This document shows positions 44,572 to 53,145 of a stretch of 64,000 nucleotides of DNA, one piece after another. How positions within the stretch are numbered: position 1 is the first letter of the stretch; the number at the start of each line of letters is the position of its first letter. The notes beneath the pieces were generated by a model. That model made no database searches. It saw nothing but the letters and a program-made list of their open reading frames with translations, and had not been told where the DNA came from. This stretch comes from Paenibacillus athensensis (GTDB taxonomy: Bacteria; Bacillota; Bacilli; Paenibacillales; NBRC-103111): contig NZ_MYFO02000006.1 in NCBI RefSeq assembly GCF_004514475.2, forward strand, positions 62,001 to 126,000, in the 5' to 3' direction. Both the position numbers and the translations under genes were made by a program.

Positions 44572-44610
44572 TGAAAACCATTTTCATTTTGATGCTTATT
44601 GTACTATAAT
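44572..44610 (+). promoter_or_regulatory. Promoter region with a Fur-like box ahead of the NifU-domain gene
   Basis: TGAAAACCATTTTCA (44572-44586) fits the 7-1-7 Fur consensus TGATAAT-N-ATTATCA at 11 of 14 positions and overlaps the expected -35. TATAAT is at 44605-44610. Confidence 0.4.
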
Positions 44611-44635
44611 ATATGAAAGAAAGGAGATGAATCAA

Positions 44636-44881
44636 ATGACGGAAAATACAAAAGAAACGATGTATGATGAAGTCCTTGAGGTTTTGGATAAACTTCGTCC
44701 TTTCCTGCAGCGCGACGGCGGCGACGTAGAGCTCGTGGATGTGGAAGACGGAATTGTGAAGCTGAAGCTGATGGGTGCCTGCGGCAGCTGCCCAAGCTCC
44801 ACGATTACACTGAAGGCCGGTATTGAACGGGCTTTGGTGGAAGAAGTGGAAGGCGTGCAAGAGGTCGTACAGGTATTTTAA
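44636..44881 (+). CDS. NifU C-terminal-domain Fe-S scaffold (YutI/Nfu type)
   Basis: 81 aa. Nfu-type scaffold or carrier for [4Fe-4S] clusters, with the cluster-binding CxxC in [34 protein letters not shown] is also typical. The ATG at 44636 has AAGGAGAT nine bases upstream. An ATG three codons earlier touches the ribosome site and is less likely. Followed by a perfect terminator. Confidence 0.95.
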   Translation: MTENTKETMYDEVLEVLDKLRPFLQRDGGDVELVDVEDGIVKLKLMGACGSCPSSTITLKAGIERALVEEVEGVQEVVQVF

Positions 44882-44895
44882 GATAGACGTGAGTC

Positions 44896-44927
44896 GACTG
44901 TCCTTGGAGGACAGTCTTTTTTTTTGC
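44896..44927 (+). terminator. Terminator of the NifU-domain gene
   Basis: GACTGTCC-TTGGA-GGACAGTC stem (44896-44903 with 44909-44916), then nine Ts. Confidence 0.95.
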
Positions 44928-44988
44928 TGCGGACATGTGGCGGTTTGCCACTATTTTCAAGGAGAGTTTTGCCCGTTCCCTTCAAACC

Positions 44989-45165
44989 CTAGAAGTGCGG
45001 TGAACAAGTGGCCAGAGAGTCGATAGGAGTTGGAGCAGCGTCAGCGGTCGCCCTTGTAGACGGATTTTCACCCCAAACGGGGTCATGCCATCGGAAAATC
45101 CGGCTACAACAGCGAGTGGAAAGCGCTATCGACCGGAGGACACTGCTTTTTCACCTGACTTCTAG
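44989..45165. repeat. 177-nt palindromic repeat, copy 1
   Basis: Matches copy 2 (56952-57128) over its full length at roughly 85 % by eye, with the same length. Ends are inverted: CTAGAAGT...ACTTCTAG, then GTGAA/TTCAC. Inner arms also pair: GTCGATAG with CTATCGAC, TTGTAGACGGATTTTC with GAAAATCCGGCTACAA (one mismatch). The centre is ACCCC-AAAC-GGGGT. The whole unit can fold into one long imperfect hairpin. No frame is conserved. It ends 42 bases before the ATG of the 169-aa gene. Confidence 0.85.
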
Positions 45166-45207
45166 AGGCGTACCCCGCTGGACATCTACTCTGAGCAAAG
45201 GCAGGCG

Positions 45208-45717
45208 ATGTGGCTGATGATGAAGCCGGTAATCGGGCAAATCGAACAATTGAAAAAAATCGTGTGCGGCCTTCCGCTTAACGCGTTCATGGCGCAACGC
45301 GCCGCCGCGGAGCATGAATTGAACGGCGCGCTGCTGGAGACGGCTGTGTTCGAGCAGCCGGGGCATGACGCAGACGAGCAGCGCGACGCGCTCGTTCGCA
45401 TCCGCAGCCACGTATCACGGCTGCGCGAAAAGCTGGCGGTGCTGCAAACGGCCGTGGCCGAGCAGTACCGCGGGCAGCTCGGCGCCGGCAAAGCAGCGTT
45501 CGAGCAGCTCGACGCGGACGTGCAAGCCGTCCGCGACCCGGCGGCGTATGAGACGCGCCGCCTGTTCCACGCGCTGGAGCAAGCGCGTGAGGTGTGCAGC
45601 CTGCTCGCCGGCAGGCTGCTGGACATCGACGCCGTGCTGGAGCGCGCGGCGCGGCCTGTGCCTGCCGGGGCCGACAGCTACGACAGCGACCCGGCGCCAT
45701 CGCCGGTGAGTCCGTAG
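45208..45717 (+). CDS. Hypothetical helical protein
   Basis: 169 aa, not recognised. Almost wholly helical, rich in Ala/Arg/Glu, with a likely coiled coil (HVSRLREKLAVLQTAVAEQY) and a Pro/Ser/Asp-rich tail. The ribosome site is poor, and the gene starts close to repeat copy 1. High G+C and long frames on all strands here call for caution. Followed by intergenic sequence and a strong terminator. Confidence 0.55.
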   Translation: MWLMMKPVIGQIEQLKKIVCGLPLNAFMAQRAAAEHELNGALLETAVFEQPGHDADEQRDALVRIRSHVSRLREKLAVLQTAVAEQYRGQLGAGKAAFEQLDADVQAVRDPAAYETRRLFHALEQAREVCSLLAGRLLDIDAVLERAARPVPAGADSYDSDPAPSPVSP

Positions 45718-46103
45718 CTGGAAGCCGGGCGCGACCCAGCCTATGCGGCCGCCGATGCCTAGAGGCGGCCGAGGGACACCGGCCCGGCACCGGCAGGCCC
45801 GACCCAGCCTATGGCGGCCGCCGCCGTGCAGTGGGCGCGACCCGAAGCCCGACCACGCCAAAAAGATGCTTCCACAACCACTTGAAAAGTGGATCTGGAA
45901 GCATCTTTTTCAGCTCCGGGATGAGGCAGTCCTCGATCCGAGGTCTCTGATCGGAGCGCCGGATCCACAAACCCGCGTCTGATGCGGGCTATTCCAACCG
46001 AGCTAACGGATATCCTATTCGCCGCGCCGCGCGCAACTTTCGGAGCGCGGTGCCGCCCGTAAGGCGGCTGACAAACCCGTGCTCCTGTCATGGCTCGGCC
46101 CCG
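45718..46103. other. Intergenic stretch with direct repeat, terminator and tRNA-like remnant
   Basis: Holds a short direct repeat (CGACCCAGCCTATG followed by CGGCCGCCG, near 45731 and 45800) and the terminator at 45860-45910. A minus-strand stretch near 46010-45955 has a TTAGCTCGGTTGGAATAG piece and a CCCGC-ATCAGAC-GCGGG stem-loop like the D-arm and anticodon arm of a tRNA, but no T-arm. No protein gene supported. Confidence 0.45.
45860..45910. terminator. Strong bidirectional terminator
   Basis: AAAAAGATGCTTCC...GGAAGCATCTTTTT with an inner CCACTT/AAGTGG part. Confidence 0.9.
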
Positions 46104-46814
46104 CTAGCTTTTGGCCTGCTTCGAAATATACGTAAAAGCAAGCGTCAGCGTGCGGCAGACCAGATCGAACCCTTTTTGCAAATCGGCGACGTTTTGATGC
46201 ACGTTCTCCACATGGATGCGCTCGCCGGGAATCGGCTGGGTTTGCAGCAAATCATCAAGCATTTCCACATTAATGTAGTGGATTTCCATGTTGCGCTGAT
46301 TGCGGAGCCGGTCCAGCACGTCCTTGTATTCGTTTTTCAGATCGTAAAGCCGCTGCTCCAGCGTGTCGTGAATATGCCGCTCGTGCATGCGCCGCAGCAC
46401 CGTAAAATACGAAAATCGCGCCTTGATCGCTTCGGTTTTCAGCTCAAACAAATCGTTCATGAACGTGCCCAGCTTATCGAGAATCGAAAACACGCGAATA
46501 AAGCCGTTTTTATAAAAATAAACGAAGCGATGGTAGTCGTCCAGCTCCTGCGGATCCATCTCCTCGACATACGCCCGATGCACCTGTGCCGCATACCGCG
46601 TGCAGCAATACAAGCTTTGCTCCAGCTCGTTCAGAGCGTCGAGAAACCCCTTGCTCCAAATGGCCAGACGGTGCTGCTTATGCAGTCGCTGGCCTTTGAT
46701 CCGCTTGCCGGCAGCCGGCTCCAGCGAACGAATGTATGCGCGGATCGCCTGCGCGGTTTGCAGCAGCAAGCCCTCGTCCTTGCGCTTGGGTTCCCCGAAC
46801 AGTAGTCTCAGCAT
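46104..46814 (-). CDS. Cthe_2314-family HEPN protein
   Basis: 236 aa, all helical. The HEPN signature (R-x4-H) is visible in LRNQRNMEIHYINVEML near residue 175. The length and the start (MLRLLFGEPKRKDEG) fit the Cthe_2314 HEPN family. HEPN proteins are often RNases in toxin-antitoxin or defence systems, but this family's role is not known. It follows the DMT transporter gene at 12 bases with no antitoxin-like partner, so it is not an obvious toxin pair. Confidence 0.75.
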   Translation of the reverse strand: MLRLLFGEPKRKDEGLLLQTAQAIRAYIRSLEPAAGKRIKGQRLHKQHRLAIWSKGFLDALNELEQSLYCCTRYAAQVHRAYVEEMDPQELDDYHRFVYFYKNGFIRVFSILDKLGTFMNDLFELKTEAIKARFSYFTVLRRMHERHIHDTLEQRLYDLKNEYKDVLDRLRNQRNMEIHYINVEMLDDLLQTQPIPGERIHVENVHQNVADLQKGFDLVCRTLTLAFTYISKQAKS

Positions 46815-46826
46815 ACGCTCACCTCG

Positions 46827-47933
46827 TCAAATTTGTTGGTCGACCTCGCTTCCGACGACGGCCTGTCCGCCGGGCCGCTTGCTCTGGGCCTGCAGGGCAG
46901 GCATTCCCGCGCGCCGGTCACGCTGCACCAGGTACATCGCGATCAATACCCCGACCGCTCCGGCGCATTGGTAGACCGACAGCGTTTCGCCCATTAGCAC
47001 CAGACCGGCCGCAGCCGCCGTCACCGGCAGCAAATAACCGTAAGCCGACGCCTTGATCGGTCCAAGCCGGGCCAAGCATACATTATGCAGCCAAAAGCCA
47101 AGCCCCGTTGCCAGCACGGCGGTGTACAGCAGGCTGATCCAGCCCGTGCGCGAAATCGCTGCGAAGTAGGCGGCGTCGGCGTGCAGCAGCACAAACGGCA
47201 GCAGCGCCGCGGCTCCGGCGGTCATTTCGGCGGTTAACAGCACGGTAACCGGGTATTTTTTCACAAGCCTGCTCATCCCGGTCAGGTAAAGCGCTCCCAT
47301 CACACTGCGGGCCAGCAGCAGCAGGTCGCCGCGAATCGTATCCGGGCCAAGATGGAAGCCCTCTGCCCCGCCGGATACGATGATCAGCACGCCGGCCAGC
47401 GCCAGTGGAATACCCGCGGCCAGCCGCCACGTAATGCGAGCTTGGCCGGCAGCGAGCGCCAGCAGCACTGTAATAATCGGCATCATCCCCCGACCGAGCA
47501 CAGCGCCGTTGGCGGCATTGGAATATTGCAGCGCGTACTGGAGCAACGCCTCCATCCCGACGGCATTCAGCACGCCAAGCCCCGCGATCAGCAGCAGATC
47601 GCCTGGCGACCGCAGCAGCGCGCGCAAAGGCTTGCGGCAGTAAATCACAGTATATGCACCGAGCAGCGGAATCATACTGGCAAAACGCAGCCCGTTAAAC
47701 ACCAACGGGTCCCACTCCCGGCCGCCAAGCTTCATCGAGCTTAAATTAATACCCCACAGCACGTAGACGATGACAAAACCAAGATGTGGCAGCACGCCGC
47801 CAAGCCCGCCAAGCAGAGCAAAGCGACGGCTGCCCGGCGAGCGCTGTGAAATATCCGCGCCCAACCGCTCGCTCCCGCCGACGGAATCCGCATCCGGCCG
47901 CGGCGCCTTGACCGCTTCCCTCCCCCGCTTCAC
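46827..47933 (-). CDS. DMT-family (EamA) transporter
   Basis: 368 aa. Ten hydrophobic segments in two EamA repeats, first GFVIVYVLWGINLSSMKLGG, second starting GDLLLLARSVMGALYLTGMS. A 45-residue basic N-terminus and a C-terminal soluble tail lie outside. Members export amino acids or metabolites. The ATG overlaps the stop of the UbiD-like gene by four bases, so the two are co-translated. Confidence 0.88.
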   Translation of the reverse strand: MKRGREAVKAPRPDADSVGGSERLGADISQRSPGSRRFALLGGLGGVLPHLGFVIVYVLWGINLSSMKLGGREWDPLVFNGLRFASMIPLLGAYTVIYCRKPLRALLRSPGDLLLIAGLGVLNAVGMEALLQYALQYSNAANGAVLGRGMMPIITVLLALAAGQARITWRLAAGIPLALAGVLIIVSGGAEGFHLGPDTIRGDLLLLARSVMGALYLTGMSRLVKKYPVTVLLTAEMTAGAAALLPFVLLHADAAYFAAISRTGWISLLYTAVLATGLGFWLHNVCLARLGPIKASAYGYLLPVTAAAAGLVLMGETLSVYQCAGAVGVLIAMYLVQRDRRAGMPALQAQSKRPGGQAVVGSEVDQQI

Positions 47934-49690
47934 GCGAAATATTCGCGCCAGCGGCGGTCGACCAGCTCCACGATGTCCTCGCGCGGGAACAGCTCGTCCG
48001 GATAACCCGGCTTCATCCGCGCATCGATCACAATCGGCAGCTCGTAACGGATATGATGGCGGTGCAGACTGGATCGGGCGTACATGTCGGCAGCCGGATT
48101 AAACCGTGTAAATACCGTCCACAAAAACGCCGTTTGATCGGCCGCTACAGCTGTATCGTCAACGAGCACGACAAGCGGCCATGCCGACAGCCGTTCCGCG
48201 GAGCTGGCCACCAGCCGATGAGCCAGCTCCGGCTCATCGGCATAGGCTGCCCCTGACACAACGAGACAGCCGCCGCAGTAGACGGCGATATCGCGAATTT
48301 CCGGCAGCTCGCCGCCGTCGTAAGCGCGAGGCAGCTCGCGTACAGGCTCGCCAACGCCAAGCAGCACCGCTTTGCTGCCGTGATTGAGCTGGTGGCCGGT
48401 ATAATCGAGCGTATCGTGCGATGTGTTGTTGAACACAAACAAGTCGCGATACGGATCGAACCGTTCCAGCACCGTTTCCAGCAGCAGCGGAAAGTTGTCG
48501 AGCGGCACGGCCTGATCGGTCACGATCAGGAATTTGGTCAGCGTCAGCTGACCTTCGCCGAGAATGCGGAACGCCGAGCCGATCGCTTCGCGCTTGTAGC
48601 TTTCGCGCACAACGGCGGCAGCCAGCGGATGGAAGCCCGTTTCAGCGTACGTCCACAGCTCCTTCACGCCGGGCATCGCCATCGGGAAAGCCGGAGACAA
48701 GAGCCGCTGCAAAAACTCGCCGAGGTAATAATCCTCCTGTCGCGGCTTGCCGACAATCGTCGCCGGATAAATCGCATCCTTGCGGTGCCACACATGATTG
48801 ACCTGAAATTCGGGAAAATCGTGCTGCAGCGAATAATAGCCGTAATGGTCGCCGAACGGGCCTTCGGGACGCCGCAGATGCGGCGGCACCGAGCCGCAAA
48901 TCGCAAACTCGGCTTCGGCGACGAGCCGGTGACCGCCCTGCGGATTGGCAACGACAGGCAGCTTTTGCCCCAGAATCAGCGAAGTCAGCATCAGCTCAGG
49001 CAAATGCTCCGGCACCGGAGCGATGGCCGATGCAATCAACGCCGGCGGACCGCCGAGGAAGACGGTCACAGGCAGCGACTGCCCGCGTTTTTCCGCTTCA
49101 TGGTAGTGGAAGCCTCCGCCTTTATGAATTTGCCAGTGCATGCCGGTCGTCCGATCATCGAACACCTGCATCCGGTACATGCCCAGATTGTGATGACCGC
49201 CGTCGGGATGCTCGGTATAAACAAGCGGCAGCGTCACGAACGGCCCGCCGTCCTCCTGCCAGCTCGTCAGCACGGGCAAGCCCGCCAGCGGCTGCTCGCG
49301 GCGTAGCGCGCCGAGCACCGGCGCCTGATTCGGCTGAACCTGCTTGGTGCCGACCTTGAGCAAATCGAGCAGCAGGCCGCGTTCTTCCCACAGCCCTTTC
49401 GGCGTCGGCGGCAGCAGCGTGCTCATGGCGTTAACCGCCGAACGCATGAACTGCTCCGGCTTGGGTCCAAACGCGAGATCGACCCGACGGCTGGTGCCGA
49501 ACAGATTCGTCACCACAGGGAACGAGCTCCCCTTAACATTCGTAAAGAGCAAGGCAGGCCCTTGCTCTTCAATCACTCTTCTATGAATTTCGGCCAGCTC
49601 CAGATAAGGGTCGACCGGCGCGGAAATTTCCGCCACTTGCCCTTCTCTGCGCAGCACATCCAAAAACACCCTCAAATTCGTAGGCACCAT
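47930..49690 (-). CDS. UbiD-family decarboxylase
   Basis: 586 aa. Prenylated-FMN-dependent decarboxylase family. Full length, with typical blocks RRVDLAFGPKPEQFM, PEGPFGDHYGYYS (Glu/Asp active-site region), MPGVKELW and VDLDNFPLL-like VPLDNFPLLLETVLERF. In ubiquinone and futalosine routes, UbiD-type enzymes decarboxylate hydroxyaryl acids. With mqnE 6 kb away, a role in the late futalosine steps (MqnL-type) is a plausible inference. The ATG at 49690 has AAAAGGTGA upstream. It is preceded at 12 bases by ctaA. Confidence 0.9.
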   Translation of the reverse strand: MVPTNLRVFLDVLRREGQVAEISAPVDPYLELAEIHRRVIEEQGPALLFTNVKGSSFPVVTNLFGTSRRVDLAFGPKPEQFMRSAVNAMSTLLPPTPKGLWEERGLLLDLLKVGTKQVQPNQAPVLGALRREQPLAGLPVLTSWQEDGGPFVTLPLVYTEHPDGGHHNLGMYRMQVFDDRTTGMHWQIHKGGGFHYHEAEKRGQSLPVTVFLGGPPALIASAIAPVPEHLPELMLTSLILGQKLPVVANPQGGHRLVAEAEFAICGSVPPHLRRPEGPFGDHYGYYSLQHDFPEFQVNHVWHRKDAIYPATIVGKPRQEDYYLGEFLQRLLSPAFPMAMPGVKELWTYAETGFHPLAAAVVRESYKREAIGSAFRILGEGQLTLTKFLIVTDQAVPLDNFPLLLETVLERFDPYRDLFVFNNTSHDTLDYTGHQLNHGSKAVLLGVGEPVRELPRAYDGGELPEIRDIAVYCGGCLVVSGAAYADEPELAHRLVASSAERLSAWPLVVLVDDTAVAADQTAFLWTVFTRFNPAADMYARSSLHRHHIRYELPIVIDARMKPGYPDELFPREDIVELVDRRWREYFA

Positions 49691-49702
49691 GCTTTTCACC
49701 TT

Positions 49703-50602
49703 TTACCCTTTGCGAGAATAAAGCGTTAAAACGCCAAGATAGCTTAAACAGCCGAATAAACAAGCGATAATGACCGCATGAATCATGCCCGTCAGCAAAT
49801 AGGCCAGCTCATTGCCCAGCGACCAGGTCACCAGCGCGCCGCTGAACACCTGCAGGATGACAAACGCAAGCGCCCATATGCTGCCAAGCACCAGCTTGCG
49901 ATGAGCCGCGTACTGCTTACGAGCCAGCGCCGCCAGAATCACAATGACCACCAGCAGCAGCGCAGCCGCAATGCGGTGAGCAAATACGATGCCTGTGGCT
50001 CCCGTCATTTCCGGAATCCATTCGCCGTTGCACAGCGGCCAGCCGGTACATCCGCCGGACGACACCGTATGGCGGACAAACGCGCCTATATACACAACGC
50101 AATACGTATAAATCAGCACCAGCCAGATGAACCCCCGGAAGCGCGCTCCCAGCGGGGACGGTCCGGCGTAATCCCCCCATGAAGTAAACGACAGCGCCAG
50201 CAGCAGCGAAAAAGCGAACGCCAGCAGCGACAAGCCAAAATGCAGCGCCAGCACAGCCGACGACTGCGGCCATACGACCGCCAAAGCGCCCATCACCGCC
50301 TGCGCCAGCGTGAGCGCAACCGAACCGACTGCATACCAGCGGGCATCCTTGCGGCGAATGTAGAGAAACACGAGCAGCGTCACAAGGACCAGCAGCAGCG
50401 TCACGACGCCGACCACGGCGCGGTGGCTGTATTCAATAAAGGAAGAAATCGTATACGCCGGCACGAACTTGCCGTTGCACAGCGGCCAATCGTCGCCGCA
50501 GCCGCGCCCCGATTCGGTTTTGGTGACCAGCGCCCCCATGATCAAAATCAGGAACATGCCGACCGCCGAAGCATTGGCGAGCCGTTGAATCCATTTTTGC
50601 AT
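49703..50602 (-). CDS. ctaA: Heme A synthase CtaA (COX15/CtaA family)
   Basis: 299 aa, eight membrane segments in two repeats. Converts heme O to heme A for aa3-type oxidases. Conserved cysteine pairs in GRGCGDDWPLCNG and SSGGCTGWPLCNG, the catalytic Glu in SFIEYSHR, and heme-binding histidines (ALHFGLSLLAF, IVFAHRIAAAL, GMIHAVIIA). The ATG at 50602 is preferred to a GTG three codons earlier. No ctaB is beside it. Confidence 0.96.
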   Translation of the reverse strand: MQKWIQRLANASAVGMFLILIMGALVTKTESGRGCGDDWPLCNGKFVPAYTISSFIEYSHRAVVGVVTLLLVLVTLLVFLYIRRKDARWYAVGSVALTLAQAVMGALAVVWPQSSAVLALHFGLSLLAFAFSLLLALSFTSWGDYAGPSPLGARFRGFIWLVLIYTYCVVYIGAFVRHTVSSGGCTGWPLCNGEWIPEMTGATGIVFAHRIAAALLLVVIVILAALARKQYAAHRKLVLGSIWALAFVILQVFSGALVTWSLGNELAYLLTGMIHAVIIACLFGCLSYLGVLTLYSRKG

Positions 50603-50780
50603 TGCCTGCACCCACTTCTATATCGCTGATGTCTTATTTGCGCGAAATATGGACAACCCCGTCGGAGCTATCCGATTTCATTATAGCGGTAAAACGGGGG
50701 TAAATCCATTCGGAAATGTTACAAAGCCTTGACGCGTGCGGCCGTTTTGCCGGACGCCTGCCCCAGCCGGGCGAGAATGA

Positions 50781-50806
50781 AAAAAGACCGTTCCCCGGAA
50801 CGGTCT
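50781..50806 (-). terminator. Terminator downstream of the ECF sigma gene
   Basis: AGACCGTTCC/GGAACGGTCT stem (50785-50806) followed by TTTTTTC on the minus strand. Confidence 0.85.
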
Positions 50807-50856
50807 GCCTGCATGTCCTGCGTTGATAAAAAACGAAGCCGCTTGGCGCTCATCTG

Positions 50857-52107
50857 CTACTCCTGGCGCTCCTGGCGCTCCAGCCTTGCGGACTGCCGCA
50901 GCAAAAAATCGCGCACGGCCGGATCGGCGCACAGCCCGATCGCCCGGCTGTAAGCCGCTGCCGCTTGCTCGCTGCGCCCGAGCTGCGTCAGCAGATGCGC
51001 AGCCAGCGCCCAATACGGCTGGTAGCCGTCCGCAGCCGCAGCCGGAACGGCCGCGAGCAGCGCGAAGCCGGATGCGGCTCCGCGCGCTTCGCCCGCCGCA
51101 GCGGCGCGGCCGACAAGCGCCGCCACTGTCGGGGCGGTCCGCACCAGCCCTTCATACAGCAGCGCGATCGCTTCCCAATCGGTATAACCCGTCCGCGCGC
51201 GGTCGTTATGTACCGATTGGATCGCGGCTTGCAGCTGGAAGCGGCCGGTGCGGCCCGCCTGCGCGGCGCGCGCGAGGCACCCCTCGGCTTCGCCGATCAG
51301 CGCTGCCGACCACAGGCCGACCGGCTGCTCCGACAGCGGCATGTAAGCGCCGCTGCCCGTGCGCCGGGCCGGGCGCCGCGCCTCGCAGTGCAGCATCAGC
51401 GCCAGCAAGCCGAGCACCTCCGGCTCGGCGGGCAGCAGGCGCTGCAGCAGCCGCCCGAGGTACAGCGCTTCGCCGGCCAGCTCGCGGCGGCGCGAATCGG
51501 CGCCGGACGCCTCGTCCCAGCCGCTGCCATAGGCCGCATAAACCGCTTCGAGCACGGCGTCGAGCCGCTGGGGCAGCTCCTCGCGCTCCGGCAGCTCGAA
51601 GCGCACGCCCGCCTCGCGCAGCTTGGCCTTCGTGCGCGTGAGCCGCTGCGCCATCGTCGCCGGCTTGACGACGAACGCCGAGGCGATGCGGGCCGCGTCG
51701 AGCCCCAGCACCGTCTGCAGCATCAGCGGCGTGCGCATCGCCGGATCGACGGCCGGGTGCGCGCACGCGAGCAGCATGCGCAGCCGTTCGTCCGGCAGCG
51801 CGGCGGCCAGCTCCCCGGGGGCGTCCGCTGCCTGCTGCAGCCGGCCGGCCAGCTCCGGCAGCGCCTGCGCCTGCACGCGAGCGCGGCGCGCGCCGTCGAT
51901 CAGCCGGCGGCGGGCCGCCGTCAGCAGCCAGGCGTCGGGCTTGGCCGGAACGCCGGTACGCGGCCACGACGCCAGCGCCGCGACGAACGCGTCGGCCAGC
52001 GCATCCTCGGCTGCGGCCACGTCCCGCCACTGCACGGCCAGATAGGCCAGCAGCCGACCGTAGGATTCGCGCGCCGCCCGTTCAACGGCGTCCTGCGCCT
52101 CAACCAT
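50857..52107 (-). CDS. ECF sigma factor with C-terminal TPR-like extension (ECF42 type)
   Basis: 416 aa. Sigma2 (about 10-75, YLAVQWRDVAAAEDALADAF) and sigma4 (about 105-165, ACAHPAVDPAMRTPLMLQTV and KPATMAQRLTRTKAKL) are followed by a 220-residue helical extension with the GRFQLQAAIQSVHNDR block. That layout, plus the YCII/DGPF gene next to it, defines group ECF42. Such sigma factors have no classical anti-sigma, and the C-terminal extension is needed for activity. Target genes usually include the DGPF gene. Very high G+C. Confidence 0.9.
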   Translation of the reverse strand: MVEAQDAVERAARESYGRLLAYLAVQWRDVAAAEDALADAFVAALASWPRTGVPAKPDAWLLTAARRRLIDGARRARVQAQALPELAGRLQQAADAPGELAAALPDERLRMLLACAHPAVDPAMRTPLMLQTVLGLDAARIASAFVVKPATMAQRLTRTKAKLREAGVRFELPEREELPQRLDAVLEAVYAAYGSGWDEASGADSRRRELAGEALYLGRLLQRLLPAEPEVLGLLALMLHCEARRPARRTGSGAYMPLSEQPVGLWSAALIGEAEGCLARAAQAGRTGRFQLQAAIQSVHNDRARTGYTDWEAIALLYEGLVRTAPTVAALVGRAAAAGEARGAASGFALLAAVPAAAADGYQPYWALAAHLLTQLGRSEQAAAAYSRAIGLCADPAVRDFLLRQSARLERQERQE

Positions 52108-52112
52108 CGGCG

Positions 52113-52463
52113 TTACCCCCGCAGCGGCGGCAAATTCGGACGCACCTCAACCGCGCTATTGGGACAACGCGCCGCCCAGGCCATAGCCGTATCCAGATCC
52201 GGCACGTCGAGAATGAAAAATCCGCCAAGCTGCTCCTTCGCCTCGGCGATTGGCCCGTCCTGCACCAGCAGCTCCCCGTCCTTGCGACGCAGGCTGGCCG
52301 CCGTTTCCGGCAAGTCCAGTCCGGCGCTGCTGACGACGATGCCGGCTTCGCGCAGCGTTGTCACATAATGCGCCCAGCCGGCCAAATAGGTCGCTTTTCG
52401 TTCAGGATCATTCCGTTCCGCGAATTCCTCTTTCGTTTCATAAAACAACAGTGTGTAATGCAT
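52113..52463 (-). CDS. YCII-related DGPF-domain protein
   Basis: 116 aa. Dimeric alpha-beta barrel (YCII) fold, with VQDGPIAEAKEQLGGFFIL carrying the DGPF-family signature (DGP followed by a conserved Lys/Glu and GG). Such proteins accompany ECF42 sigma factors. The catalytic role is unknown. It precedes the sigma gene by five bases, so the two are one operon. Confidence 0.92.
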   Translation of the reverse strand: MHYTLLFYETKEEFAERNDPERKATYLAGWAHYVTTLREAGIVVSSAGLDLPETAASLRRKDGELLVQDGPIAEAKEQLGGFFILDVPDLDTAMAWAARCPNSAVEVRPNLPPLRG

Positions 52464-52617
52464 GCTCGTCGTCCCCCTGATTCGTAATCGGAGCGATTTC
52501 GGCCGCTCTCATTCCAATGACGAAGCAGCAGCGGCGATTTCTACATGAATGGAAAAAAATTTCGCCAGCCACACCGAACGCAGCTTTTGCAGCGCGGCAT
52601 CGGCCTACCGGCAGCTG

Positions 52618-52965
52618 TCAGACCCCCGGCAGCGCCTCGGCCACCTGCAGCGCCCGGTCAAGAAACTGCTCGATTTCCTCGCGCGTTTTGCGCAGCTTGC
52701 TGACGAAACGCACGACTTCCTTGCCATTGCGGAAAGCGATGAAGCTCGGGATGCCGAGAATACCCAGTTGCTCGCACAGATCCGGCACCTCGTCGCGATC
52801 CAGCTCCGCAAACTCGATCCGCCCGGCATACGCCGCTTCCAGATCTGGCATGAAGGGCTCAATGTAGTGGCAGTCCTTGCACCATGTCGTTTTAAAAACA
52901 GCCACGCTCAAGCCGTCGCCGGCAATAAAGCTCTGGAACAGCTCATCATTGGATATTTTGCGCAT
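52618..52965 (-). CDS. Thioredoxin-like protein (YtpP-like)
   Basis: 115 aa. Thioredoxin fold with active site WCKDC (TTWCKDCHYIEPF) and cis-proline GIPSFIAF. The Lys-Asp between the cysteines differs from the WCGPC of TrxA and suggests another redox potential or partner, as in YtpP/thiol-disulfide proteins. The ATG at 52965 follows GAGGTGG. Confidence 0.92.
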   Translation of the reverse strand: MRKISNDELFQSFIAGDGLSVAVFKTTWCKDCHYIEPFMPDLEAAYAGRIEFAELDRDEVPDLCEQLGILGIPSFIAFRNGKEVVRFVSKLRKTREEIEQFLDRALQVAEALPGV

Positions 52966-53145
52966 CGCGTCCACCTCATTTGTTGTTCGTAAATTGATTC
53001 ACTTATAGCACGACAGGAAATGGCTGTCAAGTCGCACGAAACCTATTTACAGATACAGTAAAAAATGATATCATAAAAATATCAAAAAAGTATTAAAAAG
53101 ATATTTGGTTCGTTCTGGTTATTCCATTATAAAGGAGCTGATTCC

